A stretch of 25,555 bases of DNA, from the NCBI GenBank assembly GCA_038064955.1, contig JBBTRY010000029.1, positions 1 through 25,555 of the forward strand, in the 5' to 3' direction. The DNA is from JBBTQX01 sp038064955. GTDB lineage: Bacteria > Patescibacteriota > Minisyncoccia > UBA6257 > GWB1-50-10. The notes beneath the pieces were generated by a model. That model searched no databases. It worked only from the letters and a program-made list of their open reading frames with translations, and was not told the DNA's origin. Below, in pieces: positions 7,515 to 14,360 of the stretch. The first letter of the stretch is position 1, and the number at the start of each line of letters is the position of its first letter. The position numbers were made by a program, and so were the translations under genes.

Positions 7515-8825
7515 TTAATGAATTCTCTTTTTCACCTCCTCCACCAATCTATCCGTCACAACCGTTTCTTGGACGCTGGAGATCATGTCCCGTATAATGA
7601 CCGTCCCTTCGTAGACCTCCTTCTGGCCCAGTATGAGTGCGAGAGATATATTCATACGTTCGGCAATCTTAAGCTGGGCTTTTAATGTTTTTTTCCCGAC
7701 GACCTCGATGACCGCGACACCCGAGGAACGCAGCTGATTCATTAGCTTCAAAGCGAACTTTTTCGCCTGGTCGCCAATAACAACGAAGAAAATTTTCGGC
7801 TTTAGTTTGGCGTGGGGCACGATTTCCTGCCGCTTCATCGCCTCCACGACCCGTTCCAAACCCAAAGCGCCTCCCACCGCCGGAACGGCCCGATCGCAGA
7901 CCTTCTCGGCCAAATAGTCGTAACGGCAACCCGAGGCGACCGGTAACTCGAAGGGCGGGGCAAATATCTCGAAGACGGTGCGACTCGAAGAATCATTTTC
8001 AGGAAAAAGATAAGGATCGGGCTCATAACCGATGCCGTTGTCCTCCACCAGTTCTAAAACAGCTTTAAGGTGATTATTACAATTCTGGCAGAGATAATCA
8101 AGAACGATGGGCGATTTTTCCCGGAGCGCCCGGCAAACCGATTCCTCGCACCGGACAAGCGTTAAAGGATTGGTATCTAAATTGCGTTCGCAATCCTTGC
8201 AAAGTTCGTCCTTGCGGTCGCGGTAATAATTCTTGAGTTTCTGTTTGAACGCCGGCCGGCAAACCCGGCAACCAGAGGTGTTTATCTTCAGGATGAGATT
8301 CTTTATCTTCAAAGCCCTCAAGAAATCGAAAATCGCGAGAATGATTTCGCCGTCATAGATGGAATCGGTTTCTCCCACCACTTCGAAACCCCAAACGTGG
8401 AACTGCCGGCTGAAACCCGGTTTCATTTTTATATGCCGGAAAAACGGGCCCGTGTGGTAAACCTTGAGCGGCGAAGCGAAATAAGCCAAACGGTTCTCGA
8501 GATAACTTCTTAATATCGGCGTATGGGCGTCAAAACGCAGAGCGAGTTTTTCCCCTTCTCCGGTTTTTAACGTATAGAGTTTTTTCTCGAAATCGACCGG
8601 ATCGTTCGCAACGGAGGTAAAAAGGTTGGAATTTTCCAAGAGTGGCGTTTCAATGAAATAAAAATCGTGGAGTTCGCTTATCGCCTGGCCGGTCTGCCAA
8701 ATCATCCTCCGCCATTCCTGCTCGCGGGGCAGAATATCACTCATGCCATTTACGCCTTCAAAAACGAGATCTTTAACCAGCCTCGGAGATTTCTTAATCT
8801 TAATCTTTGGTTTTTTATTGAACAT
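7515..8825 (-). CDS. hisS: Histidyl-tRNA synthetase-like protein with altered active site
   Basis: A 436-residue homologue of HisRS with the whole class II catalytic core and the C-terminal HGTP anticodon-binding domain (from about residue 345). The start is taken at the ATG overlapping the lepB stop (TAATG at 8825); an upstream in-frame extension would only overlap lepB. Anchors such as GMSDILP, SRQFHVWGFEVVGE, SRTVFEIF, SGCRYD and GGALGLERV align well with HisRS. Several usually invariant residues differ: RPEGT is RFDAH (97-101), the motif 2 string FRHERPQ is FRHIKMK (129-135), and the histidine-specific LVRGLDYY is LFPENDSS (273-280), which removes the catalytic arginine. The insertion domain has paired cysteines (C186/C189, C209/C212, C246/C249) that could bind zinc. 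It may be a non-canonical HisRS or a non-catalytic paralogue. Confidence 0.8.
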   Translation of the reverse strand: MFNKKPKIKIKKSPRLVKDLVFEGVNGMSDILPREQEWRRMIWQTGQAISELHDFYFIETPLLENSNLFTSVANDPVDFEKKLYTLKTGEGEKLALRFDAHTPILRSYLENRLAYFASPLKVYHTGPFFRHIKMKPGFSRQFHVWGFEVVGETDSIYDGEIILAIFDFLRALKIKNLILKINTSGCRVCRPAFKQKLKNYYRDRKDELCKDCERNLDTNPLTLVRCEESVCRALREKSPIVLDYLCQNCNNHLKAVLELVEDNGIGYEPDPYLFPENDSSSRTVFEIFAPPFELPVASGCRYDYLAEKVCDRAVPAVGGALGLERVVEAMKRQEIVPHAKLKPKIFFVVIGDQAKKFALKLMNQLRSSGVAVIEVVGKKTLKAQLKIAERMNISLALILGQKEVYEGTVIIRDMISSVQETVVTDRLVEEVKKRIH

Positions 8826-9370
8826 TATCGGTAAGCGGGAGCGGAGAATGCCATTGCCTCGTTGAACGGCCAAAGCCGAAAACGGACTACTCCGACCAAA
8901 TCATCCTCGGGTAAAGGTCCCCAATTCCTGGAATCAAAACTGAAATCCCGATTGTCCCCCATCACGAAGTATTCGCCCGCCGCGAGCGTTTTTTCCATCT
9001 CGGCGCCCTGGGATTCCCGGGAAACGTATGATTCATCCAAAGCTATCGTTTTCCCGTCTTTCTTCAGCACTTCCACCTGGCCACCGCCTGTTCTCACCAT
9101 TTCGCCCGGCAATCCGATTATCCTTTTTATGAAATAGGAATTGGTGTCGTTGGGATACTTGAAGACCACCACCTCACCCCGTTCGGGAGCCCGAAAACGG
9201 TAGGTAAGCTCGTCCACCAGAAGATAATTGCCATTCTTAAAGCTGGGTTCCATACTGGAGCCGCTCACAAGAAAAGGCTGTGTAATGAAGGAACGCACTA
9301 TAAATACGGCGACCACGGCGATAATAACCGTCTCCGCTACTTCAAAAATGGACCAAAGTATTTTTTTCAA
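8825..9370 (-). CDS. lepB: Signal peptidase I
   Basis: A 181-residue membrane serine protease that removes signal peptides from secreted proteins. One N-terminal membrane helix (about residues 4-27) is followed by SGSSMEPSF with the catalytic serine S39, the KRIIGLPGE box with the general-base lysine K82, and GDNRDFSFDSRNWG (138-151). The start appears to be TTG at 9370, because an in-frame TAG lies two codons upstream and the next possible start would cut the membrane helix. The stop overlaps the next gene's ATG by one base. It is divergent from pth with only 21 bp between start codons. The secreted and pilin-like proteins in this window are possible clients. Confidence 0.95.
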   Translation of the reverse strand: MKKILWSIFEVAETVIIAVVAVFIVRSFITQPFLVSGSSMEPSFKNGNYLLVDELTYRFRAPERGEVVVFKYPNDTNSYFIKRIIGLPGEMVRTGGGQVEVLKKDGKTIALDESYVSRESQGAEMEKTLAAGEYFVMGDNRDFSFDSRNWGPLPEDDLVGVVRFRLWPFNEAMAFSAPAYR

Positions 9371-9376
9371 ATCCTA

Positions 9377-9383
9377 TATAATA
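9377..9383. promoter_or_regulatory. Overlapping divergent -10 boxes for lepB and pth
   Basis: The 21-bp gap carries TATAAT on the plus strand (9377-9382), nine bases before the pth ATG, and TATTAT on the minus strand (9383-9378), seven bases before the lepB TTG. Both predicted starts fall at or next to the start codons. No good -35 boxes are seen. Confidence 0.6.
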
Positions 9384-9391
9384 TATATGAG

Positions 9392-9922
9392 ATGAACGGA
9401 GTTTTCAACCCCGAGAAAATAAAGCTGATTGTTGGCCTGGGTAATCCCGGCTCCGATTACAAAGACACCTATCACAACGCCGGTTTCATGGCGATCGATT
9501 ATCTTTCAGGGAACGCGCCGGATTCCGATTGGCGACGGTCAAAAAAAATCTCATATTTAAAAACCAACGGTTTCATATTTATAAAACCGGAAGAATTCAT
9601 GAATGGATCCGGCAATGCCGTCAAAGAAGCTTTAAAATATTTCAAATCGAAAAGATCCGAACTTCTTCTCGTTCACGACGATTCCGACCTCGAATCGGGC
9701 AAATGGAAATTAGGCTTCGGCCGGGGAGCCGCCGGACATCGTGGAGTCGAATCCGCAATTGCATCTTTAAATAGTCCGGATTTCTGGCGGGCGCGAATCG
9801 GCGTGAGGAACCGAAAAGGCAAAGCCGGCGATTTCGTCCTAAAAAAAATCTCATCGGCCGACCAGAAAAGTCTTACTGCGGTATTTCGGGAACTGAAAAA
9901 TGTCTTAAAAGTCAGCGATTGA
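9392..9922 (+). CDS. pth: Peptidyl-tRNA hydrolase
   Basis: A 176-residue enzyme that frees tRNA from prematurely released peptidyl-tRNA. The core is clear: IVGLGNPGSDYKDTYHNAGF with the catalytic histidine in YHNAG, KPEEFMN (the conserved asparagine of the TYMN motif) and LLVHDDSDLESGKWKL with the catalytic aspartate. The GxxGGHNG segment reads GAAGHRGVESA, so the usual asparagine after GH (N114 in E. coli) is arginine. A few residues (MNGVFNPE) precede the usual start. No Shine-Dalgarno is visible; the -10 box suggests a leaderless mRNA. The last 11 bases overlap the convergent pilus gene. Confidence 0.94.
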   Translation: MNGVFNPEKIKLIVGLGNPGSDYKDTYHNAGFMAIDYLSGNAPDSDWRRSKKISYLKTNGFIFIKPEEFMNGSGNAVKEALKYFKSKRSELLLVHDDSDLESGKWKLGFGRGAAGHRGVESAIASLNSPDFWRARIGVRNRKGKAGDFVLKKISSADQKSLTAVFRELKNVLKVSD

Positions 9923-11429
9923 CGTTGAATTGGAGGGAAAGATTGAAAGAAACCATGCCGTCAGGCGCGATGGATATTTGAGTCAAAGGAAGGTTCACAT
10001 TCAAAAACGCCGAATCGGCCGAAAGAGTATTTTTAAAATCAAGCACGGTATTATAATCCACCACTGTTCCGAAAAGGCTCACGGGCGCCTTGAGCGACGA
10101 AATGCTCACGCTCTTGAGCTTTACGCGGCTCGTCTCCGCCACACTCCCTAAATGGCTCAAAGCCTCGTACCAAGGCAGAGAATTCCCCCGGACGTTATTT
10201 ATGGTCGAGACCAAAGTGTTGAATTCGGACACTTTCGCCGTCAAATCCGCCAATTCCTGCTGACGGCCGGAATAAGTGAACTCGCTCAATTGATTCGTTA
10301 TATCTTTCGAACGAGAAACGAGAAAGCTCGCGGCAAAGATAAAGGCGACGAGCATCACCGAAAACACTCCCACCGTGATGCCCCGCCAAATGGAAAGGAA
10401 ATTCAGAATCTGGTCGTTATGGATATTCTTCACGAGATCATCTCCTCCCAAATTCACGACTTTAATCTCATCTTCCCCAAATTCCGTCTTTCCACGCAAG
10501 GCTGCTCCCAATGCGACGTAGAAAACGGGCGAGATATCGTTCAAAACGAGCGGTACCGCTCTTAGACTGAAATTTTTCTCGAGAAGACCGACGATCTCCG
10601 ATTCGAATCCCGGCGCGACGACGAACGCCCCGCCGGGCGTTTCGTGGAAACGGCTCACGGAAAAATTTATCACCTTCCTCACTTCATCGATCACTTCCGC
10701 GTCGAAAACTGATCTCGAGATGGTGCGAGCTTCGCCCTGAATGGATTGCCAGGAACGGAAATAATTGAAGTAAAGTTTTCCATCCCTCAAAATGATGATG
10801 CTCAAGCCGTCGCTTGAAACATGAGCGACGAGAGTCGAATCCTGGTTCAGTTTCACCGACTGGCTGATGACGCGGGTGAGAGCCAAAGCCGGAAACTCGA
10901 ACGCCACGGGAGAAAATCCTCCTTGGACCAATATATCGCGGAAACGGCCGGCATCATTCTTATCCACAAAGGCACCTAAAAGATCATAGCGATCCGGCGT
11001 CTCCCCGATAATCTGGGCACTCATATTCGCGTTCGCCGGCGGGATTGGAGAAATCATTTGCAGATTCAGCTCCGCCGTTTCCTTCATCTTGTCCGCTCCC
11101 ACATTTGGAATGTTGAAACTTTGGGTATAGACCAAGGCGGCCGGCAAAACCACCGTAATACGAAGTTCCTTATCCGGCTCATTGGGCAATATCATGCCGT
11201 GGAGCCTTTTGATATATCCGAGAAATTGCGCCGAGTCTTCCAACTTGCCGTTCTTCAATATACCCGGCGGCAAGCGAAGCGCCACGGTCTTCGGTTTTTC
11301 ATACTCGAAAAAAACGTATTCCAACCCGGCGTCGCTTAATTGTAATCCGTCAATCCTAGGCTTGGAACTTAATTTCTCGAGGAAAAACTTTACCCACACG
11401 CTTATTTTTTTTAAAAGATTATTATTCAT
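9912..11429 (-). CDS. PilM-PilN fusion protein of a type IV pilus-like system
   Basis: A 505-residue protein. Residues about 25-315 have the actin-like PilM fold (GLQLSDAGLEYVFFE near the start, KETAELNLQMISPIPP, and VALGAALRG at 305-313). Residues about 320-505 look like PilN: an IKVVNLGG segment in place of the PilN INLLP motif, one membrane helix (about 349-371), a heptad-like segment to about 410, and a C-terminal alpha/beta part. In typical systems PilM and PilN are separate proteins and the PilN N-terminus docks into a groove on PilM; here they are covalently joined, with PilM predicted cytoplasmic and the PilN tail outside. It lies four bases after a pilin-like gene. No pilB, pilC, pilT or pilD is in the window. 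Confidence 0.8.
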   Translation of the reverse strand: MNNNLLKKISVWVKFFLEKLSSKPRIDGLQLSDAGLEYVFFEYEKPKTVALRLPPGILKNGKLEDSAQFLGYIKRLHGMILPNEPDKELRITVVLPAALVYTQSFNIPNVGADKMKETAELNLQMISPIPPANANMSAQIIGETPDRYDLLGAFVDKNDAGRFRDILVQGGFSPVAFEFPALALTRVISQSVKLNQDSTLVAHVSSDGLSIIILRDGKLYFNYFRSWQSIQGEARTISRSVFDAEVIDEVRKVINFSVSRFHETPGGAFVVAPGFESEIVGLLEKNFSLRAVPLVLNDISPVFYVALGAALRGKTEFGEDEIKVVNLGGDDLVKNIHNDQILNFLSIWRGITVGVFSVMLVAFIFAASFLVSRSKDITNQLSEFTYSGRQQELADLTAKVSEFNTLVSTINNVRGNSLPWYEALSHLGSVAETSRVKLKSVSISSLKAPVSLFGTVVDYNTVLDFKNTLSADSAFLNVNLPLTQISIAPDGMVSFNLSLQFNVNR

Positions 11430-11433
11430 TTTT

Positions 11434-11856
11434 TTATTGGAGCGCTTGATCCGTAACTGATTGGAGCTCTATCTGGCCAGTATCTTGATCCACGATGGCC
11501 GTCCCCAAAATACTTCTTTTTCTGGTACCGGCCGTACCAAGCGAAACGATGGAGTAGACATACACGCCAGCCCCGCTGTTGAGAACCCGGGAGACATCCA
11601 CCGTCGCGCTGTCATTGCCTATCGTAAGGCCATAAGGATTGGAGTTGGGCAGAAAATCCCTGTTCTTCGATACCCTCGCGAGCGCGTCCCATAATCCGGA
11701 ATAAGCAACGGTAACCGCGCGGGATTCCAGCCGTTCGCCCAAGCCGGAATTACTCAAAAAATAAGTTACGAAAGAACCCGCGATCACAATCTCAATAATG
11801 ATGCCACTCACTAGAAGCACGAAAGAGAGGGCGATCTGACCTTTTTTTAAAAACAT
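11434..11856 (-). CDS. Pilin-like (minor pseudopilin-type) membrane protein
   Basis: A 140-residue protein beginning MFLKKGQIALSFVLLVSG, a short basic leader, a glycine, and then a roughly 25-residue hydrophobic helix. This is the layout of type IV prepilins and PilX-type minor pilins, although the usual glutamate at +5 after the glycine is a serine. The rest is soluble, without cysteines, and probably forms the globular domain. It lies directly upstream of the PilM-PilN fusion on the same strand, which supports a pilus role. Cleavage by a prepilin peptidase is plausible but not shown. AAGGAAAG precedes the start, yet the promoter box is so close that it may not be in the mRNA. Confidence 0.6.
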   Translation of the reverse strand: MFLKKGQIALSFVLLVSGIIIEIVIAGSFVTYFLSNSGLGERLESRAVTVAYSGLWDALARVSKNRDFLPNSNPYGLTIGNDSATVDVSRVLNSGAGVYVYSIVSLGTAGTRKRSILGTAIVDQDTGQIELQSVTDQALQ

Positions 11857-11866
11857 TCTTTCCTTA

Positions 11867-11875
11867 ATGATAGCA
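11867..11875 (-). promoter_or_regulatory. Extended -10 promoter of the pilin-like gene
   Basis: TGCTATCAT on the minus strand (11875-11867), ten bases before the ATG. It abuts the T-run of the upstream terminator, so termination and re-initiation are separated by almost nothing. Confidence 0.5.
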
Positions 11876-11908
11876 AAAATCCCCTCTCTCGTTAATGAAA
11901 GGGGATTT
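11875..11908 (-). terminator. Terminator after the 144-residue membrane-anchored gene
   Basis: A 9-bp perfect stem (AAATCCCCT at 11877-11885 with AGGGGATTT at 11900-11908). On the minus strand the stem is followed by TTTT and GC. It lies 21 bases after the stop codon at 11929. Confidence 0.8.
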
Positions 11909-11928
11909 CTTCGAAAACGTCCGGCGAA

Positions 11929-12363
11929 CTATTTGCTTTCAGGGACGGACGAACCGCTCTTCGCTCCCGCAACCGGTTGCTGGCCCTGATTGGCCTGCGC
12001 GGGCATGAGATCCGGATTCGTTTCAATCAATTTAACCAGCTGGCTGTCGCTCTTCAACTTCGTGTACCAAACCACCTCGTCGCGATTGATCTTAATTGAA
12101 TCTTCCGGACCCCAGAATACATTGGAGAATTTCTGGACATTCACCGGATTCTCCTTATCCTGGGCGTTCACCTGCAGGAGGTAAACGTGGCTTAAGTTGA
12201 AGGACGGAAAACGGCTCAACTGGCCAAAATACAAATCTCCCGTCTTTAGGTAAACGGCGTAGTAGGAAGGATTGCTGAACCATGTCTGCCAAGCCAATAC
12301 TCCCCCGAGCGCGAGAACCAAAATTACGAGAACGATTAAAATCACCTTATTCACGTTTCGCAT
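11929..12363 (-). CDS. Membrane-anchored protein of unknown function
   Basis: A 144-residue protein with one N-terminal membrane helix (about residues 7-28), a soluble middle of about 85 residues rich in aromatic residues (YYAVYLKTGDLYFGQL, VFWGPEDSIKINRDEVVWY), and a disordered tail rich in Q, P, G and S. I have seen similar small anchored proteins in Patescibacteria genomes but know no function. It is upstream of the pilin-like gene on the same strand but has its own promoter and terminator, so it is not clearly part of that operon. It is divergent from the secreted repeat protein. The topology suggests the soluble part is outside the cytoplasm. Confidence 0.75.
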   Translation of the reverse strand: MRNVNKVILIVLVILVLALGGVLAWQTWFSNPSYYAVYLKTGDLYFGQLSRFPSFNLSHVYLLQVNAQDKENPVNVQKFSNVFWGPEDSIKINRDEVVWYTKLKSDSQLVKLIETNPDLMPAQANQGQQPVAGAKSGSSVPESK

Positions 12364-12405
12364 TGATTATGGATAAAAATAAAACGACCTTTATATATGT
12401 TGATG

Positions 12406-12414
12406 ATTATACCA
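12406..12414 (-). promoter_or_regulatory. Extended -10 promoter of the 144-residue membrane-anchored gene
   Basis: TGGTATAAT on the minus strand (12414-12406), a perfect extended -10. The predicted leader is about 36 nt. Confidence 0.6.
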
Positions 12415-12426
12415 TATTCGTTCTTC

Positions 12427-12435
12427 TGTTATAAT
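12427..12435 (+). promoter_or_regulatory. Extended -10 promoter of the secreted repeat protein
   Basis: TGTTATAAT (12427-12435), a perfect extended -10, ends seven bases before the ATG at 12443. Transcription would begin on or beside the start codon. Confidence 0.7.
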
Positions 12436-12442
12436 TTATATC

Positions 12443-13426
12443 ATGAGAATGGTGAAAATAATCTTTTGGGTATTCGTGGTCGCGGTCGTCGCGATCGCGC
12501 TCATCCTCGGCTTGAGTTCTCCCAAGAGCCGCGCCGCCGGCACTAATATTAATTCATCCGCTACGAGCTCCGTCGCCTGGGACGATATAATTGGCTGGCT
12601 GGATTTCTACAATACCAACATTGTACAAGTCAAAGGTACCCGACTCGAGGGCTATGCCAGCTCTTCCGTGGGAGACATTTCACTTGATTGCGCGACAACC
12701 AGAAGCGGAAATATCTGCGGCAGTTCCAATTACGGAGTTTGCAACGGACCGGGTCCAAAAGATCCGACAAATCTTGACGGCACATGCGATGCGGGCGATG
12801 CTTCCGGTGAACTTACCGGTTACGGATGGAATGACACGGCTGGCTGGATTAGTTTTAATTGCGACCAGAGTTCCCATAACGGTTCGAATAATTGCGCGAG
12901 CTCCAATTATAAGGTATTAATAAACCAAAGTACTGGTGATTTTTCCGGTTACGCCTGGAACGATATCGACGGCTGGATTAGTTTTAATTGCGCAAATAAT
13001 ACCAGTTGCGGAGTGAGTAATTTTAAAATAAATACCTTATGGCGAGCCACGAGCACTTTCGGCTACCTCGAATCTTCCATTTTCGATACGCGGGATCCCC
13101 AAGGCACCGTCCTCAAGAGTTTGATTTGGAACGGGAGCGCCCCCGCCGGCACCTGTACCAATTTCCAGATTGCGGCCTCAAATAATTCGAGCGGCCCATG
13201 GAATTATTTAGGGCCCTCCGGCGATGCGAGCAGTTACTACGGCGCCTCCTGCTCCCAAAGTCCGAATGGCGGCCTGGGCTGTGCTTCGACCGATACGCCG
13301 ATCTGTGTGAACTCCAGTCAGTTCAATAATTACCGATATTACCGCTATAAAGCCCAACTCCAAAGCAACGTAACCCAGACCCAGACGCCGAGAGTCGACG
13401 ATGTTATACTGAATTTCAGCCGATAA
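12443..13426 (+). CDS. Secreted surface protein with GWISF repeats
   Basis: A 327-residue protein with an N-terminal signal or anchor helix (residues 4-24). It has three copies of a motif like GYAWNDIDGWISFNC, at about residues 44-56 (VAWDDIIGWLDFY), 127-140 and 169-183. The repeated module continues with a second cysteine and a SSNY-type turn, giving cysteine pairs C83/C92, C140/C151 and C183/C189 that could form disulfides outside the cell. Residues about 200-327 form a different domain, probably a beta-sandwich (LESSIFDTRDPQGTVLKSL, YRYYRYKAQL, TPRVDDVILNF). Related GWI-repeat proteins are common in Patescibacteria, without known function; a surface or adhesion role is inference. It starts a run with corA and cysS. 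The mRNA is probably leaderless. Confidence 0.75.
   Translation: MRMVKIIFWVFVVAVVAIALILGLSSPKSRAAGTNINSSATSSVAWDDIIGWLDFYNTNIVQVKGTRLEGYASSSVGDISLDCATTRSGNICGSSNYGVCNGPGPKDPTNLDGTCDAGDASGELTGYGWNDTAGWISFNCDQSSHNGSNNCASSNYKVLINQSTGDFSGYAWNDIDGWISFNCANNTSCGVSNFKINTLWRATSTFGYLESSIFDTRDPQGTVLKSLIWNGSAPAGTCTNFQIAASNNSSGPWNYLGPSGDASSYYGASCSQSPNGGLGCASTDTPICVNSSQFNNYRYYRYKAQLQSNVTQTQTPRVDDVILNFSR
12842..12992 (+). repeat. Duplicated segment within the repeat protein gene
   Basis: A 22-base identical sequence beginning GGCTGGATTAG occurs at 12842-12863 and again at 12971-12992, 129 bp (43 codons) apart and in the same frame. It encodes GWISFNC. Exact identity suggests recent module duplication or gene conversion. 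Confidence 0.85.
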
Positions 13427-13440
13427 GCCAGGTAGTAAAA

Positions 13441-14349
13441 ATGACCGAGAAAACCAAAATAAACAAAATAAACTGGATCCGCCTTCTCTCCCCCTCCGAA
13501 AAGGAGGTGAAGAGTCTAAACGGCCTTTTTAAAATCCATCCCATTATTCAGGAAGAGATTTACCGCCCTTCCGACCGAAGCAAGGTGGAAAATTACGACG
13601 GTTATATCTTCGCCGTCTATCACTTGCCCGTTTATAACCCGAAGGAACGCACATCTCGCCGGGTCGAGCTCGACATCATCGCGACCAAAGATATGCTCAT
13701 CACGGTAAGTTATGAAAAGATAGAACCGCTCCTTGAGTTTATAAAAAAATTCGAGCGGAACGCCGATCTCAAAAAGAACATCCAAAATCCGGCCCAGCTC
13801 ATCTATTACGTACTTCAGGAAGTGAATGTTTTTTCTTTGCGGCAATTGCGCCACATAGAGGAAAAAGTGAAAACCGTCGGAAAAGAGATTTTTAAACATC
13901 CCGATCAGGAACTCTTGGAGGAGATTTCATACATTAAAAGAGATTTGTTGGATTTTGGCATTATCGCCGCCGCCCAGAAGACTACCTTGGAATCCTTCGT
14001 CCATGTGGGCGCCGGCTTTTGGGGCGAGAACACGAGGGTTTATTTCTCGGATCTCTTGGGCGATTTTTTGAAGACGCACTATCTTCTCGAGAATCTCCGC
14101 GCAACCATCGTTTCATACAGTGAGACCGTTTCGCAGATATTCCAGTTCCATACCTCAAACATTGTCCGGCGCTTTTCCATCCTGGGATTTTTAAGCTTTC
14201 CCCTCCTCCTTTTCGCCACGATTACGCTTCAACCGGAAATCGCCCCCACGCTCTTCGCAAACCCCCTGGAATTCTGGCTCATCTTCGCTCTCATCTTCAT
14301 GGTAATGGTCTGGATATTGATGGTCTTTAGGAGGAAGGGTTGGTTTTAA
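13441..14349 (+). CDS. corA: CorA-family divalent cation transporter lacking the GMN motif
   Basis: A 302-residue protein with the CorA plan: an N-terminal soluble alpha/beta domain, a long helical stalk (about 115-245), two C-terminal membrane helices (about 246-262 and 277-296) and the basic end FRRKGWF. CorA proteins form pentameric Mg2+ or Co2+ channels in the inner membrane. The GMN selectivity signature expected just after the first helix is absent: the segment reads FATITLQPEIAP, with LQP at 263-265 where GMN would be. Ion specificity, or transport at all, is therefore uncertain. It begins 14 bases after the upstream gene with a weak AGGTAG site and is followed within 11 bases by cysS. 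A divergent CorA-like channel is the best call. Confidence 0.85.
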   Translation: MTEKTKINKINWIRLLSPSEKEVKSLNGLFKIHPIIQEEIYRPSDRSKVENYDGYIFAVYHLPVYNPKERTSRRVELDIIATKDMLITVSYEKIEPLLEFIKKFERNADLKKNIQNPAQLIYYVLQEVNVFSLRQLRHIEEKVKTVGKEIFKHPDQELLEEISYIKRDLLDFGIIAAAQKTTLESFVHVGAGFWGENTRVYFSDLLGDFLKTHYLLENLRATIVSYSETVSQIFQFHTSNIVRRFSILGFLSFPLLLFATITLQPEIAPTLFANPLEFWLIFALIFMVMVWILMVFRRKGWF

Positions 14350-14360
14350 AAAAATGGACT

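Noticed and set aside
8826..8873. Sixteen-residue N-terminal extension of the HisRS-like protein
   Set aside because: It lies wholly within lepB and has no similarity to HisRS; the TAATG overlap at 8825 is a typical coupled start.
14329..14342. Strong AGGAGG followed by TTG as the cysS start
   Set aside because: The bases encode the conserved RRKGW end of CorA, and the ATG at 14361 gives the N-terminus expected for CysRS. Kept only as an alternative.
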